From an uncultured Flavobacteriales bacterium (GTDB taxonomy: Bacteria; Bacteroidota; Bacteroidia; Flavobacteriales_D; Parvicellaceae): DNA of 64,000 nucleotides. This document shows, one piece after another, positions 26,715 through 36,145 of this stretch. The DNA lies in assembly GCA_913030835.1 (NCBI GenBank), contig CAJWDP010000006.1, forward strand, positions 35,043 to 99,042, read 5' to 3'. The translations under genes were made by a program, and so were the position numbers. A model generated the notes under the pieces. That model was given only the letters and a program-made list of their open reading frames with translations. It was not told the origin of the DNA and ran no database searches. Position 1 is the first letter of the stretch. The number at the start of each line of letters is the position of its first letter.

Positions 26715-27971
26715 TCATCTAATTTTCAATGTCACAATTGAAAGAATGGCCAGCAGGACACCTATGATCCAGAATCTGGCAACAATCTTTGCTTCGTGCA
26801 TTCCCTTTTTTTGGTAATGATGGTGCAATGGCGCCATCCTAAAAATTCGTTTCCCTTCTCCGGTCGGAGACTTTTTCTTTGTGTATTTGAAATAGGCAAC
26901 CTGCATCATGACCGAAAGATTCTCTATGAGGAAAATCCCGCAAAACACAGGTATAATGAGTTCTTTTCGGATCGCGATTGCGAATGTTGCGATTATACCT
27001 CCCAGTGCTAAGGAGCCCGTATCGCCCATAAATACTTTGGCCGGGTATGCGTTGTACCACAAAAACCCAACACATGCCCCAATAAAAGATGAAATAAAGA
27101 TCACGAGCTCACCTGAATTCGGTATGTACATGATGTTCAGGTAATCGGAAAATATTGCATTACCTGAAACGTAAGCGAATATGGCTAGAGTAATACCAAT
27201 AATTGCAGAGGTTCCTGTTGCAAGACCATCTAAACCATCCGTCATGTTCGCACCGTTTGAAACTGCAGTAACTATTATGATGGTCATAATGATGAATACA
27301 ATCCAGGTGTAGGATTTCATACTATCCGGGAGCAACCATTCGTAATTGAACTCATTGTTTTTAACAAACGGAATAGTCGTACTCCTCGATTTCTTTTCTT
27401 CACCATAATTCACATCATCAGCCCCGAATACAGGGCCGACGTCATCCGCATTGGCGATAGCTGTTTCGAACTGAGTTGGTTCTATCTTTTCCTTGATCGT
27501 TACGCTTGGATGGAAATACAAAAGAGAACCTACAATTATTCCTACACCAACCTGTCCGACCACTTTGAACTTGCCCGCAAGCCCCTTTTTGTTTTTCTTG
27601 AACACCTTTATGTAATCATCCAGAAAACCGATCAATCCTAGCCAAACCGTCGCTAATAGCATGGTGATCGTGTAGATATTATCGAGCTTAGCGAATAATA
27701 TCGTGGGGATAAGTATTGCACTCAGAATAATCAATCCACCCATTGTTGGTGTGCCTTCCTTTTCTTTCTGTCCATCCAGACCAAGGTCACGCACCGATTC
27801 GCCAACCTGCTTCTTGTGCAGCAATCTGATCAACCGCTTACCAAAAACCATTGATATCAGCAACGATACTACAATGGTCATTGCCGATCGGAATGATATA
27901 TAATCAAACAAACCTATTCCGGGAAAATCAAATCCCGCATTCTGCAGATATGTAAACAGGTGATAGAACAT
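26715..27971 (-). CDS. mraY: Phospho-MurNAc-pentapeptide translocase MraY
   Basis: Integral membrane enzyme that makes lipid I. Motifs: [31 protein letters not shown] with the DGLDGL Asp pair, and [10 protein letters not shown]; the HHH motif is [12 protein letters not shown]. At 418 aa it is longer than the ~360 of E. coli because of a polar insertion at about residues 155-210 ([14 protein letters not shown] to [10 protein letters not shown]), an insertion I associate with Bacteroidota MraY. Start and murE stop share one base (TAATG). Confidence 0.97.
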   Translation of the reverse strand: MFYHLFTYLQNAGFDFPGIGLFDYISFRSAMTIVVSLLISMVFGKRLIRLLHKKQVGESVRDLGLDGQKEKEGTPTMGGLIILSAILIPTILFAKLDNIYTITMLLATVWLGLIGFLDDYIKVFKKNKKGLAGKFKVVGQVGVGIIVGSLLYFHPSVTIKEKIEPTQFETAIANADDVGPVFGADDVNYGEEKKSRSTTIPFVKNNEFNYEWLLPDSMKSYTWIVFIIMTIIIVTAVSNGANMTDGLDGLATGTSAIIGITLAIFAYVSGNAIFSDYLNIMYIPNSGELVIFISSFIGACVGFLWYNAYPAKVFMGDTGSLALGGIIATFAIAIRKELIIPVFCGIFLIENLSVMMQVAYFKYTKKKSPTGEGKRIFRMAPLHHHYQKKGMHEAKIVARFWIIGVLLAILSIVTLKIR

Positions 27972-29434
27972 TATTTATCCAATACTTTTAGTGTTTCATT
28001 TAAAATTTCCATGTCGTCAAAAGGAAGTGTCTCATCACCGATAATCTGGTAATTTTCATGACCCTTCCCAGCGATAAGCAATATGTCACCGGTATGCGCT
28101 ATGGAAACAGCCATTTTTATTGCTTCTTTTCTACTGGGTATAGCAACTGTTTTCTTAAAATCAATGGGCTCTACGCCCTTTTGCATTTCCTCAATAATGC
28201 GGTTAGGATCTTCGGTTCTCGGGTTGTCGGAAGTGAATATTACCTGATCTGAAAACTGGCATGCAATTTTTGCCATCAACGGTCGTTTGCCTTTATCTCG
28301 GTCTCCTCCGCACCCTACTACGGTTATGACCATTTCATTACCGGTTCGGATGTCTTTAATTGTTTTTAAAACATTTTCGAGTGCATCTGGCGTATGCGCG
28401 TAATCCACGATGCCCATCACACCTTTTTCTGACCTCAAGTATTCGAATCTTCCTTCCACTGAATTGAGGTTGGAAATCGTTGTAAGCACATCCAGTTTTT
28501 CCTGACCTAATAAAACTGCGGCTCCGTATGCCGCCAATATGTTATATGCATTGAAGCCCCCAATTAATTTGGAATACAGCTCCTGTCCGTCGACATTCAG
28601 ATGCAAGCCATTGAATTGGTTTTCTAAAATCTTCGCCTTGTAATCCGCAACGGTATTTATGCCATAGGTATATACTTTGGCTTTCGTATCCTGTACCATG
28701 GTTTCTCCGTGAACCTGATCGGCGTTGGTTAAAGCAAAGGCATCCTTTGGCAGCGCATCAAAAAATCCTTTTTTAGCACTTATATAATTGTCGAAAGTTC
28801 CATGATAATCCAAATGCTCATGTGTGATATTCGTGAAGATGCCACCAGCGAAATTCAACCCCGCAATTCGTTCCTGAGCTACCGCATGGCTTGACACTTC
28901 CATAAAACAATATGAGCAGCCTTTTTCAACCATATTATTGAGTAAACCATGAAGCTCCAATGCATTTGGCGTGGTGTGTGTAGATTCCACTTCCTCGTTA
29001 TGGACTTTATATATCACCGTTGATATTAGTCCCACTTTGAATCCCATCATTCTGAAAAGATTGTACATCAGCGTTGCCGACGTAGTCTTTCCATTTGTCC
29101 CTGTCACTCCAACCAATTTGAGCTGACTCGAAGGATTGTTGAAAAAGTTAGATGCCACAATTCCCAGTGCATTTGATGCATTCTTAACAACGATATAGGT
29201 AACCTCCGTACTTAGATTTTCCGGAAGGTTTTCGCACAGTATGGCTACTGCACCTTTATCGATAGCAGAATCAATGAATTTATGTCCATCAACCTGAGTA
29301 CCCGGGGTCGCTACAAACATCCCGAATTTCATCACTTGTCTTGAATCATATGCAATGTCCTCAATTGCAACATTTGTAGACCCAATCACATTCTCAATCC
29401 TGACCCCGTATATTATGTCTTTTAGTAGTCTCAT
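27971..29434 (-). CDS. murE: UDP-MurNAc-tripeptide synthetase MurE
   Basis: Adds the third residue of the stem peptide. 487 aa: N-terminal [19 protein letters not shown] loop [31 protein letters not shown], carbamylated-Lys region, and [17 protein letters not shown]. The amino-acid specificity motif is [16 protein letters not shown] is typical of meso-diaminopimelate-adding enzymes, so the peptidoglycan is of the usual Gram-negative type. Stop-start junctions on both sides share one base. Confidence 0.97.
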   Translation of the reverse strand: MRLLKDIIYGVRIENVIGSTNVAIEDIAYDSRQVMKFGMFVATPGTQVDGHKFIDSAIDKGAVAILCENLPENLSTEVTYIVVKNASNALGIVASNFFNNPSSQLKLVGVTGTNGKTTSATLMYNLFRMMGFKVGLISTVIYKVHNEEVESTHTTPNALELHGLLNNMVEKGCSYCFMEVSSHAVAQERIAGLNFAGGIFTNITHEHLDYHGTFDNYISAKKGFFDALPKDAFALTNADQVHGETMVQDTKAKVYTYGINTVADYKAKILENQFNGLHLNVDGQELYSKLIGGFNAYNILAAYGAAVLLGQEKLDVLTTISNLNSVEGRFEYLRSEKGVMGIVDYAHTPDALENVLKTIKDIRTGNEMVITVVGCGGDRDKGKRPLMAKIACQFSDQVIFTSDNPRTEDPNRIIEEMQKGVEPIDFKKTVAIPSRKEAIKMAVSIAHTGDILLIAGKGHENYQIIGDETLPFDDMEILNETLKVLDK

Positions 29435-31545
29435 TAACTCAATTGAATTGTTATGGTAGTACCTTCAACCAGAGGGGATCCACCAGATATTGATTGTTTC
29501 CTCACTGTTCCACTTCCCACTATTCTAACATGCAACCCCTTGTTCTCAAGCAAGTTCAACGCATCAATTAATCCCATACCCACAACGTTTGGAATCGTGC
29601 CTGCCCTTACCTTTCGATTTTCGATTTTTACTTGTTCCGATTCGGAAGTTGTAACCACCCAATCCGATTCATTTGCATCATCCATTACCGGAACATTAAG
29701 TGTTTTAAGTACTTCCATCAGCTCGGATTTAGCGCCGTATTTGGATCGGGGAGAACGAACAGAATTCGAAGCTATTCGATTCCGATTTTGATTGATCTCT
29801 ATTGTGCTTGAATACACCTTGTCGGCAATCTCTTTAAACACACTTCCTGAAACAACAGAACCATAAATGTCTTTTGATGGACCCTGGATCAAGACAATAC
29901 AAGAATACTTTGGAGCATCAGCGGGAAAGTACCCACAAAATGAGGCCTGATGTTTATCCGAGTATTCCCCGTTATCGTCAATCAACTGAACGGTTCCTGT
30001 TTTCCCGGCAATATCAAAACCTCTGGTTCTTATGTTTCTTGCCGTACCATTTTCAACTACTCCTTTCAACATAAGCTGCACATCTTCGAGCGTTTCGGGT
30101 TTACAGATCCGTTCATTCAAAATCTGAGTACCGAACTTCTTGACTACACGATCCCCGTCGCGAATCTCTTTTACAAATTGCGGCTTAACCATTTTGCCAT
30201 TGTTAGCAACAGCGTTATAAAAAGTCAGTGTTTGTAGAGGTGTTTGCTCTAATTCGTAACCTATTGCCATCCACGGTAGGGTTATTCCAGAGAAATCCGT
30301 CTGGTCCGCTTCTTTTATATATGGGTTTCTTTCGCCTGAAATTTCAACTCCCAGCTTTTTGTCCAATCCTATCTTTTTCAGCCCGTCAATAAATGATTGA
30401 GCCTCCTTTTTGTACTTGTCGTCGATGACCTGAGAAATCACATTGGATGAAACTTCAAATGCCCTTTGAATCGTAATCTTTCCGTAGCCTTCTCGCCTAG
30501 AGTCTCTAAGAACACTCTCATACTTAGTTCCCTTAAAATAGGTGTACCTTCCGGATGCACGAACCGAATCGGTTATCTTAACTTTTTCGTCGTCTAAAGC
30601 AACCATTAGTGATGCCAATTTAAAAGTAGAGCCAGGCTCTGACCTCCTTCCCACCGCCATATTGTACATCTCATAATAATTGCTATCCCCCGCTCTTTCG
30701 AGGTTTGCAATGGCCTTAATATGACCGGTTTCAACCTCCATTAAAACGGCACACCCTCTCGCTGCCTGCTGCAATTCAAGTTGCTTTCGCAGAGCTGATT
30801 CTGCTACATCCTGAATGTTTATGTCTATCGTTGTGTAGACATCGTGTCCATTTATAGGGTCAACAGAGAATTCGTCCTGAACGGGCTTCCATTGATTGCC
30901 TGCAATTTTTTTCATGAGCATTCGACCATCTCTACCCTGCAGTTCATCTTTATAGGCTCCCTCAAGCCCAACGAAATTGGAATCCTCTTCACTCACCCGG
31001 ACATAGCCGATGGTTCTCTTTGCAAGCTGCTTGTAGGGTAAGACTCTTTCATTTACCGGAACAACAATCAGTCCTCCCTTGTACTTTCCCTTTCGCAGTA
31101 TCGGAAACTGCTTGACCCGTTGCAAATCGGTGTAATTCACCTTGTTCTTGATCAAAACATATTGAACCGAATCCCTTCTTTTGGTCGCCAGCTTTGTTTT
31201 CCATTCCTCGGCATTTTTTTCAGGAAAAAGAGCGGAAAGTTCGATGGACAAGGAGTCTATTTGTTCATCCCATAGCAGCTGATTGATACAAAACGGATCG
31301 ATTGCAATATTGTACCGTGGAACAGATATTGCCAAGGCAAGTTTTTGCTCGTCAGAGGCGTAAATATTACCTTTTGGCGCTTCAATGGTTCGCATATCAT
31401 AAATCAGATCATTCGCCTCTGATTTTAATGCGCTCCCATCCGCGAATTGCACGTGAAACAACTTCACCAAGATTCCTGCTCCGAAAAGCACGATAATTAT
31501 GTAAACCACATAAATCCTGATCAATATGTCTTTCTCTTTACTCAT
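29434..31545 (-). CDS. ftsI: Septal penicillin-binding protein FtsI (PBP3-like) with PASTA domain
   Basis: Divisome transpeptidase. 703 aa: one membrane segment near residues 9-28, a PBP dimer domain, then the transpeptidase with SxxK as STFK (306-309), SSN (366-368) and KTGT (515-518). A single C-terminal PASTA domain (about 645-703) includes TIPNVVGMGLIDALNLLENK and ends in VEGTTITIQLS. The PASTA domain is usual in Bacteroidota FtsI but not in proteobacterial ones. ATGA overlap with ftsL. Confidence 0.96.
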   Translation of the reverse strand: MSKEKDILIRIYVVYIIIVLFGAGILVKLFHVQFADGSALKSEANDLIYDMRTIEAPKGNIYASDEQKLALAISVPRYNIAIDPFCINQLLWDEQIDSLSIELSALFPEKNAEEWKTKLATKRRDSVQYVLIKNKVNYTDLQRVKQFPILRKGKYKGGLIVVPVNERVLPYKQLAKRTIGYVRVSEEDSNFVGLEGAYKDELQGRDGRMLMKKIAGNQWKPVQDEFSVDPINGHDVYTTIDINIQDVAESALRKQLELQQAARGCAVLMEVETGHIKAIANLERAGDSNYYEMYNMAVGRRSEPGSTFKLASLMVALDDEKVKITDSVRASGRYTYFKGTKYESVLRDSRREGYGKITIQRAFEVSSNVISQVIDDKYKKEAQSFIDGLKKIGLDKKLGVEISGERNPYIKEADQTDFSGITLPWMAIGYELEQTPLQTLTFYNAVANNGKMVKPQFVKEIRDGDRVVKKFGTQILNERICKPETLEDVQLMLKGVVENGTARNIRTRGFDIAGKTGTVQLIDDNGEYSDKHQASFCGYFPADAPKYSCIVLIQGPSKDIYGSVVSGSVFKEIADKVYSSTIEINQNRNRIASNSVRSPRSKYGAKSELMEVLKTLNVPVMDDANESDWVVTTSESEQVKIENRKVRAGTIPNVVGMGLIDALNLLENKGLHVRIVGSGTVRKQSISGGSPLVEGTTITIQLS

Positions 31546-31937
31546 TCTTCAATTTCTCCTTTCGCAAAAGGAATTACAATTGGCGGATCGACTGATTCAT
31601 ACATACCGATTTCAGCCGTTGCTTCCGCTACGGTCGTCTGCAAACTGTAGCTGTTAAATTCTTCCGTAAGTGACTGCAATTTGGAATAGAGCTCTGCGTA
31701 TTCTTTGTCTTGCCTTGTTTGCTCTCTTACGCTATTGTCCACGTAGTATTGATACCCAATATAGAAGAGCATTAAAACGGTGAGAAACCCTAAAAAAGGC
31801 AGGTTTCTTTCTACGATTCGACTGCTCAAAAATTCACCGGAAACGACATCCTTAATTGGCTTGCCAATCGTTATTTTCCGTCTTTTCGACTTGTTCGATT
31901 TACCCTTACTATCCTTTTTTCTATTCCAAATATTCAT
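31542..31937 (-). CDS. ftsL: FtsL-like division protein
   Basis: 131 aa, one membrane segment (LPFLGFLTVLMLFYIGYQYY, about 45-64) after a basic cytoplasmic start (NRKKDSKGKSNKSKRRK). A short coiled coil follows (VREQTRQDKEYAELYSKLQS). This is the FtsL/FtsL-like topology. Sequence is weakly conserved across phyla; the call depends on topology and position between rsmH and ftsI. Its stop overlaps ftsI as ATGA, and its start lies 15 bp after rsmH. Confidence 0.88.
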   Translation of the reverse strand: MNIWNRKKDSKGKSNKSKRRKITIGKPIKDVVSGEFLSSRIVERNLPFLGFLTVLMLFYIGYQYYVDNSVREQTRQDKEYAELYSKLQSLTEEFNSYSLQTTVAEATAEIGMYESVDPPIVIPFAKGEIEE

Positions 31938-31952
31938 GCTCCTTACAACTTC

Positions 31953-32876
31953 CTATTTGCTAACCTCATTTACCCTCTCAGCGATTCGAAGTTTTGCACT
32001 TCGCGCTCTTGGATTATTTTCAATTTCTTCTTGTGATGGCAGAATTGGCTTTCTAGTGATTTCCTTAAAGGGCTTCAGCTGATTTCCATAAAAGTCTTTT
32101 TCAACTTCCCCCTTAAACTTTCCTTTTTTCATGAAATTTTTGACTGCCCGATCTTCAATCGAGTGGTATGAAATAACTACTAATCGACCCCCCGGCTTTA
32201 ACACCTCCGCTGAAGCTTCCAACAATTCTTCAACAGCACTAACTTCATCGTTCACTTCTATCCGAAGCGCTTGAAAAACCTTGGCTTTGAATTTCACCTT
32301 CTTTCCGTTACTCCTAAAATTCTCCAACAGATCATTCAGCTGTTGTGTACTTTCAAACGGCAGGTTTCTCCGAACAGCTTCTATTTTCATTGCTAGCGGA
32401 TAGGCTTCCTTGATCTCACCATATTCCCGGAATATTTTGGTCAGTTGTTCCACTCCGTACTCATTCAGGATCGATGCGGCAGTTGCACCACCAGTTTGAG
32501 CCATCCTCATATCAAGCGGACCGTTGAATCGATAGGAGAATCCTCGCTCTTCTTCGTTGAATTGCCACGAAGAAACCCCCAGGTCGGCCAATATCCCATC
32601 AACTGGAATCAAACTGTGAAGCCTAAGGAAACTCTTGAGGTAACGGAAATTCTGCGGGACAAAAATGAAGTCATCTGATTTCGGCAAGTTTCGCTCCGCG
32701 TCCGGATCCTGATCAAACCCTACCAGCTTACCCCCGCTCAACTTATTCAGCACCACTTTGGAATGACCACCTCCACCGAAGGTAGCATCCACGTACACTC
32801 CCTTCGGAATTATTTTTAAGCCATTAACTGCATCATGTAAAAGAACTGGTATATGATAGCTTTGACTAAGCGTCAT
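31953..32876 (-). CDS. rsmH: 16S rRNA m4C1402 methyltransferase RsmH
   Basis: SAM-dependent enzyme methylating C1402 in the ribosomal P site. ATG at 32876 gives MTLSQSYHIPVLLHDAVNGL; the longer frame starts at TTG. Motifs: YVDATFGGGGHSKVVL (SAM loop), GFDQDP, DGILADLGVSSWQ, ERGFSYRFNGPLDMRM, FQALRIEVNDE and VVISYHSIEDRAVKNFM. Start overlaps the mraZ stop by 11 bp, as in many dcw clusters. Confidence 0.97.
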   Translation of the reverse strand: MTLSQSYHIPVLLHDAVNGLKIIPKGVYVDATFGGGGHSKVVLNKLSGGKLVGFDQDPDAERNLPKSDDFIFVPQNFRYLKSFLRLHSLIPVDGILADLGVSSWQFNEEERGFSYRFNGPLDMRMAQTGGATAASILNEYGVEQLTKIFREYGEIKEAYPLAMKIEAVRRNLPFESTQQLNDLLENFRSNGKKVKFKAKVFQALRIEVNDEVSAVEELLEASAEVLKPGGRLVVISYHSIEDRAVKNFMKKGKFKGEVEKDFYGNQLKPFKEITRKPILPSQEEIENNPRARSAKLRIAERVNEVSK

Positions 32877-33327
32877 CACCACCAAGATTGCCCATCACTT
32901 CTTCCGCCAAATCGGCGAATTCACTCCAATCTTCTTTCATCAACTTGTTGTAGGAATCCTTATCCCAGATCTCAAACTGATCGATATTGGCTGACAGAAC
33001 AATCTCTTTCGAGATACCAGCATGCTTCATTAGACTTTTCGGAATGAGTAAACGACCATTAGCATCGATTGCTATCTGCATCGCTCCCTGCTGAAACATC
33101 CGAACAAATTTTAGATTTTTAGCATTAAACCGGTTGAGCTTTCTAAGCTTATCCATCACCCTTGTCCATTCACTTAACGGATACAGGTTAAGATTCCCAC
33201 TAAGCCCGCGATTGACTACAAACTGATCCTGATCTGCAGGATCCAACTGCTTCCTCAAGCCAGCAGGAAGACTTAATCTTCCTTTAGCATCAAGCTTACA
33301 ATTGTATTCCCCAATAAAACCAGTCAT
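32866..33327 (-). CDS. mraZ: Transcriptional regulator MraZ
   Basis: AbrB-like ring-forming DNA-binding protein that represses its own dcw operon in E. coli by binding GTGG repeats. 153 aa with the two SpoVT/AbrB-like halves: MTGFIGEYNCKLDAKGRLSL near the start and MQIAIDANGRLLIPKSLMKH in the second half. The acidic C-terminus FADLAEEVMGNLGGDDA is slightly extended. First gene of the operon. Three 10-bp-spaced repeats with GTGG lie 43-66 bp upstream of its start, consistent with autoregulation. Confidence 0.96.
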   Translation of the reverse strand: MTGFIGEYNCKLDAKGRLSLPAGLRKQLDPADQDQFVVNRGLSGNLNLYPLSEWTRVMDKLRKLNRFNAKNLKFVRMFQQGAMQIAIDANGRLLIPKSLMKHAGISKEIVLSANIDQFEIWDKDSYNKLMKEDWSEFADLAEEVMGNLGGDDA

Positions 33328-33368
33328 CTAACACGAACTTTATTAATGGTAAAAATATCTAAAATTTT

Positions 33369-33400
33369 CCCACAAAATACCACTTTATACCACTTTGTGG
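33369..33400 (-). promoter_or_regulatory. Likely MraZ operator: three GTGG repeats with 10-bp period
   Basis: Minus-strand GTGG cores at 33393-33390, 33383-33380 and 33373-33370 are exactly 10 bp apart, within repeats AAAGTGGTAT, AAAGTGGTAT and TTTGTGGGAA. Known MraZ boxes are 2-4 GTGG-type repeats about 10 bp apart upstream of mraZ. The first repeat also forms the palindrome CCACTTTGTGG. The third contains TATTTTG, near the -7 consensus, so binding would cover the promoter. Confidence 0.72.
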
Positions 33401-33450
33401 ATAACTTTGAACGAAACAAGTATATAACAAGTTTCACAATATTCAAAAAA

Positions 33451-33467
33451 CCCTTATTTAATAAGGG
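33451..33467. repeat. 17-bp palindrome in the mraZ upstream region
   Basis: CCCTTAT, spacer TTA, ATAAGGG: a perfect 7-bp inverted repeat between the two GTGG repeat sets. No U-run follows on either strand, so it looks more like a protein site than a terminator. Role unknown. Confidence 0.4.
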
Positions 33468-33494
33468 ATATAGAGCCTCTAGAGTTTTAATTAA

Positions 33495-33513
33495 CAAGTG
33501 GGATAAAGTGGAA
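33495..33513 (+). promoter_or_regulatory. Second GTGG repeat pair, opposite orientation
   Basis: Plus-strand GTGG at 33498-33501 and 33508-33511, again 10 bp apart (AAGTGGGAT, AAAGTGGAAA), facing the acyltransferase operon. They could be a second MraZ site allowing looping or control of the divergent gene. Confidence 0.45.
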
Positions 33514-33724
33514 AAAAGAATTCACAGCAATTTGTTAAAGAAGGTTGAATTTAACCCTGCTGATTGTTTGATTTTTTGGTACTTTTAAGTTCAGAATTGA
33601 CACAAATTTCAATATCAGGGTGATTATGCCGACACACTAATCTGAAAATGAAAACGACGCTCGTATCTACTTTTATGCAAAATGAATAGCAGAAGAACAG
33701 TCTTACTCTAAAACAAGTAGTTGT

Positions 33725-34549
33725 ATGCAAGAAAGTGAGGAAAAGTTCATTGATATTGAGCGATTGATTTCGGAGAAAAACCCCAAGGCGTTGAAGTGGA
33801 CACCACAGTTTCTGCTGAACTACCTAAAGCGCAAATTACACCAAGATGAAATCAACCAAGTACTAAAGGAAAACAAAGACCTTTATGACTATGATTTCTG
33901 TAATAACATAATCGATCGTTTTAACATAAAGGTGGTAAATGAAGGCACCGAACACATACCCTCTGAAGAAGGGGCGATATTTGTTGTCAATCATCCGTTA
34001 GGCGGAATGGACGCTCTTTCCATCATACATTCGATTGGAGAATTCAGAACGGATGTGAAATTTATTGTTAACGACATCCTGCTGAATTTAAAGAATCTCA
34101 AGGGGATATTTGTCGGCATCAACAAGCATGGAGCAAACAGCAAAAAATCGATCAGTCAGCTAGATGAGCTATTCGCATCAGACCATGCCATTTTCATTTT
34201 TCCAGCAGGCCTTGTAAGTAGAAAAAACAAGAAAAAAATCATTGATCTAGAGTGGAAGAAAACATTTGTTTCGAGAGCCAAAAAATACAACAAACCGGTA
34301 GTTCCTGTCCATTTAGACGGAGAGCTGACCAAATTTTTCTACAATCTAGCCAATTTCAGATCCAAAATCGGAATTAAAATGAACATTGAAATGCTATACC
34401 TGGCCGACGAATTATTTAAACAAAAGAATCGAACTATACGTATTACCTATGGACGCCCTATTTCCCCTTCACTGTTTGACGAGTCCAAGAAAGATGTAGA
34501 ATGGGCTCAATGGGTAAAGGAGCAAGTATATCTACTTAAAACGGATTAG
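33725..34549 (+). CDS. PlsC-like acyltransferase, possible glycine/ornithine-lipid O-acyltransferase
   Basis: 274 aa with lysophospholipid acyltransferase motifs: NHPLGGMDAL (89-98; H and D spaced as in the OlsA/hemolysin-type subgroup), FVGINKHG (131-138), FPAGLVSRK (160-168) and VPVHLDGE. Such enzymes move an acyl chain to a hydroxyl on a lysolipid. The next gene, 10 bp downstream, is an OlsB-like N-acyltransferase, the arrangement described for glsA/glsB of Bacteroides glycine-lipid synthesis. So an O-acyltransferase of an amino-acid lipid is a likely role; a general PlsC cannot be excluded. Confidence 0.8.
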   Translation: MQESEEKFIDIERLISEKNPKALKWTPQFLLNYLKRKLHQDEINQVLKENKDLYDYDFCNNIIDRFNIKVVNEGTEHIPSEEGAIFVVNHPLGGMDALSIIHSIGEFRTDVKFIVNDILLNLKNLKGIFVGINKHGANSKKSISQLDELFASDHAIFIFPAGLVSRKNKKKIIDLEWKKTFVSRAKKYNKPVVPVHLDGELTKFFYNLANFRSKIGIKMNIEMLYLADELFKQKNRTIRITYGRPISPSLFDESKKDVEWAQWVKEQVYLLKTD

Positions 34550-34559
34550 ATAATTCGAT

Positions 34560-35489
34560 ATGAGCAATGAATTGAGCTACATAATTCCACCAGTGGATCG
34601 CGAGCTGCTTCGCAGCGAGCTTTCGGATGACAAGTTGATCCGAAAAACAAACAAACTGAATAACGACATTTACATTGTGAATCACCACAATTCGCCAAAT
34701 GTCATGCGAGAAATTGGTAGACTTCGTGAATTGACATTTGCCATGTCAGGTGGCGGCACAGGCAATCCAGTTGATATTGATGAGCGCGACACGGCAGAAA
34801 TTTGTTACGACCAACTTATTGTTTATTCGCCTGAAGATGATGAAATTGTGAGCGGCTATCGATTCCTTGATTGTTCGAAAGTGCTCGATGACGATCGTTT
34901 CAAAACTCATCTTTCTACCGCACACTATTTTAACTTTTCAGACCATTTCGTTAACGAATACCTTCCTTACACCATAGAGCTTGGCAGATCATGGGTTCAG
35001 CCTGCGTATCAGCCCTCTCAAAATCCGAGGAAAGGAATATTTGCTCTAGACAATTTATGGGATGGACTGGGAGCACTGGTGATCACCCATAAACATGTAG
35101 AGCACTTTTACGGAAAGGTAACTATGTATCCTACCTACGATAAGGAAGCCAGGAATGCACTGTTGTCATTTATGCATTATTTTTTTCCAGATAACGATGG
35201 ACTAGTAACCCCAAAGAATCCACTGGTATATAACCAAAATAACGCAAAATTTATCCGAATGATCAAAGGGCTGGAATACAAAGAGGCCTACAAACTATTA
35301 TCGCGCTTTGTAAAAGCTCGAGAAGAAACAGTTCCACCACTGATCAATCAATATATGTCTCTTTCCAACACAATGAAAATGTTTGGCACCTGTGTTAATG
35401 AAGATTTTGGATATGTAGAAGAATCCGGCATACTGGTTACAATTGCTGATGTATACCCTGAAAAGTCTGAACGGCACTTGTCGTTTTAA
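34560..35489 (+). CDS. GNAT-type N-acyltransferase (OlsB/GlsB-like)
   Basis: 309 aa. OlsB-family enzymes make the amide-linked 3-hydroxyacyl amino acid that begins ornithine- or glycine-lipid synthesis. Visible: LRELTFAMSGGGTG and DIDERDTAEICYDQLIVYSP (acyl-donor site), IVSGYRFLDC, then YTIELGRSWVQPAYQPSQNP and LWDGLGALV, all typical of the hemolysin-like GNAT group. The C-terminal part has NEDFGYVEESGILVTIADVY. Paired with the PlsC-like gene upstream (10-bp gap). The amino acid used cannot be read from the sequence. Confidence 0.8.
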   Translation: MSNELSYIIPPVDRELLRSELSDDKLIRKTNKLNNDIYIVNHHNSPNVMREIGRLRELTFAMSGGGTGNPVDIDERDTAEICYDQLIVYSPEDDEIVSGYRFLDCSKVLDDDRFKTHLSTAHYFNFSDHFVNEYLPYTIELGRSWVQPAYQPSQNPRKGIFALDNLWDGLGALVITHKHVEHFYGKVTMYPTYDKEARNALLSFMHYFFPDNDGLVTPKNPLVYNQNNAKFIRMIKGLEYKEAYKLLSRFVKAREETVPPLINQYMSLSNTMKMFGTCVNEDFGYVEESGILVTIADVYPEKSERHLSF

Positions 35490-35543
35490 CACAAACAGCT
35501 GGCGATATTGCTCATTCTAACTTCCTTCTACTAATTTTACAGT

Positions 35544-36140
35544 ATGGATATCACCTCTGCATCATTTGTTATAAGTAATACCGACATCGGAAAACTTCCT
35601 AAACCGGTTTTGCCGGAATATGCATTCATTGGAAGGTCCAATGTCGGCAAAAGCTCTTTGATCAATATGCTCTGCAACCGAAATAACCTGGCTAAAATCT
35701 CAGGTACACCGGGTAAAACTCAGCTCATCAACCACTTTCTGATCAATGAAAACTGGTACCTGGTCGATCTACCCGGCTATGGATATGCAAAAGTGTCAAA
35801 AAAAGAAAGGAAAAAATGGCAAGGTTTCACATTCCAATACCTAAAAAACCGTAAAAACCTGATGGGAGTATTCGTTTTGGTAGACTCCCGAATTCCTGCT
35901 CAACGAATTGACCTTGAATTCATGGAATGGCTCGGAAACAAACAAATTCCATTCGCCATTGTATTTACCAAAACAGACAAAAAAGAAAGCAAAGACATTC
36001 AACAACAGGTAAATCTTTATGAGCAGGAAATGCTCACAACCTGGGAATTCATGCCAAAGTACTTCTGCACTTCAGCTATCAGCAAAACGGGACGCGAAGA
36101 GCTATTGAACTTTATTCAGGAAACGAATCAAGTATTTTAA
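35544..36140 (+). CDS. engB: Ribosome biogenesis GTPase EngB/YsxC (YihA)
   Basis: Assembly factor of the large ribosomal subunit. 198 aa with the TRAFAC G motifs: G1 GRSNVGKS (30-37), G2 region ISGTPGKTQLINHF, G3 DLPGYGYAKVSKKERKKW, G4 TKTDK and G5 TSA. Length is that of the family. It ends 5 bp from the end of gldC on the opposite strand; no terminator is visible in the gap. Confidence 0.96.
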   Translation: MDITSASFVISNTDIGKLPKPVLPEYAFIGRSNVGKSSLINMLCNRNNLAKISGTPGKTQLINHFLINENWYLVDLPGYGYAKVSKKERKKWQGFTFQYLKNRKNLMGVFVLVDSRIPAQRIDLEFMEWLGNKQIPFAIVFTKTDKKESKDIQQQVNLYEQEMLTTWEFMPKYFCTSAISKTGREELLNFIQETNQVF

Positions 36141-36145
36141 TCCAA

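Larger units (their letters stand above)
33328..33724. other. 397-bp divergent intergenic region upstream of the dcw operon
   Basis: AT-rich region between mraZ and the acyltransferase gene. It holds two sets of GTGG repeats (33369-33393 and 33498-33511) and a 17-bp palindrome (33451-33467). An 80-codon plus-strand frame at 33346-33588 runs straight across these repeats, has no homologous look and is not called. Confidence 0.7.

Noticed and set aside
33346..33588. 80-codon plus-strand frame upstream of dcw
   Set aside because: Runs through the GTGG repeats and palindrome; low-complexity AT-rich translation with no motif.
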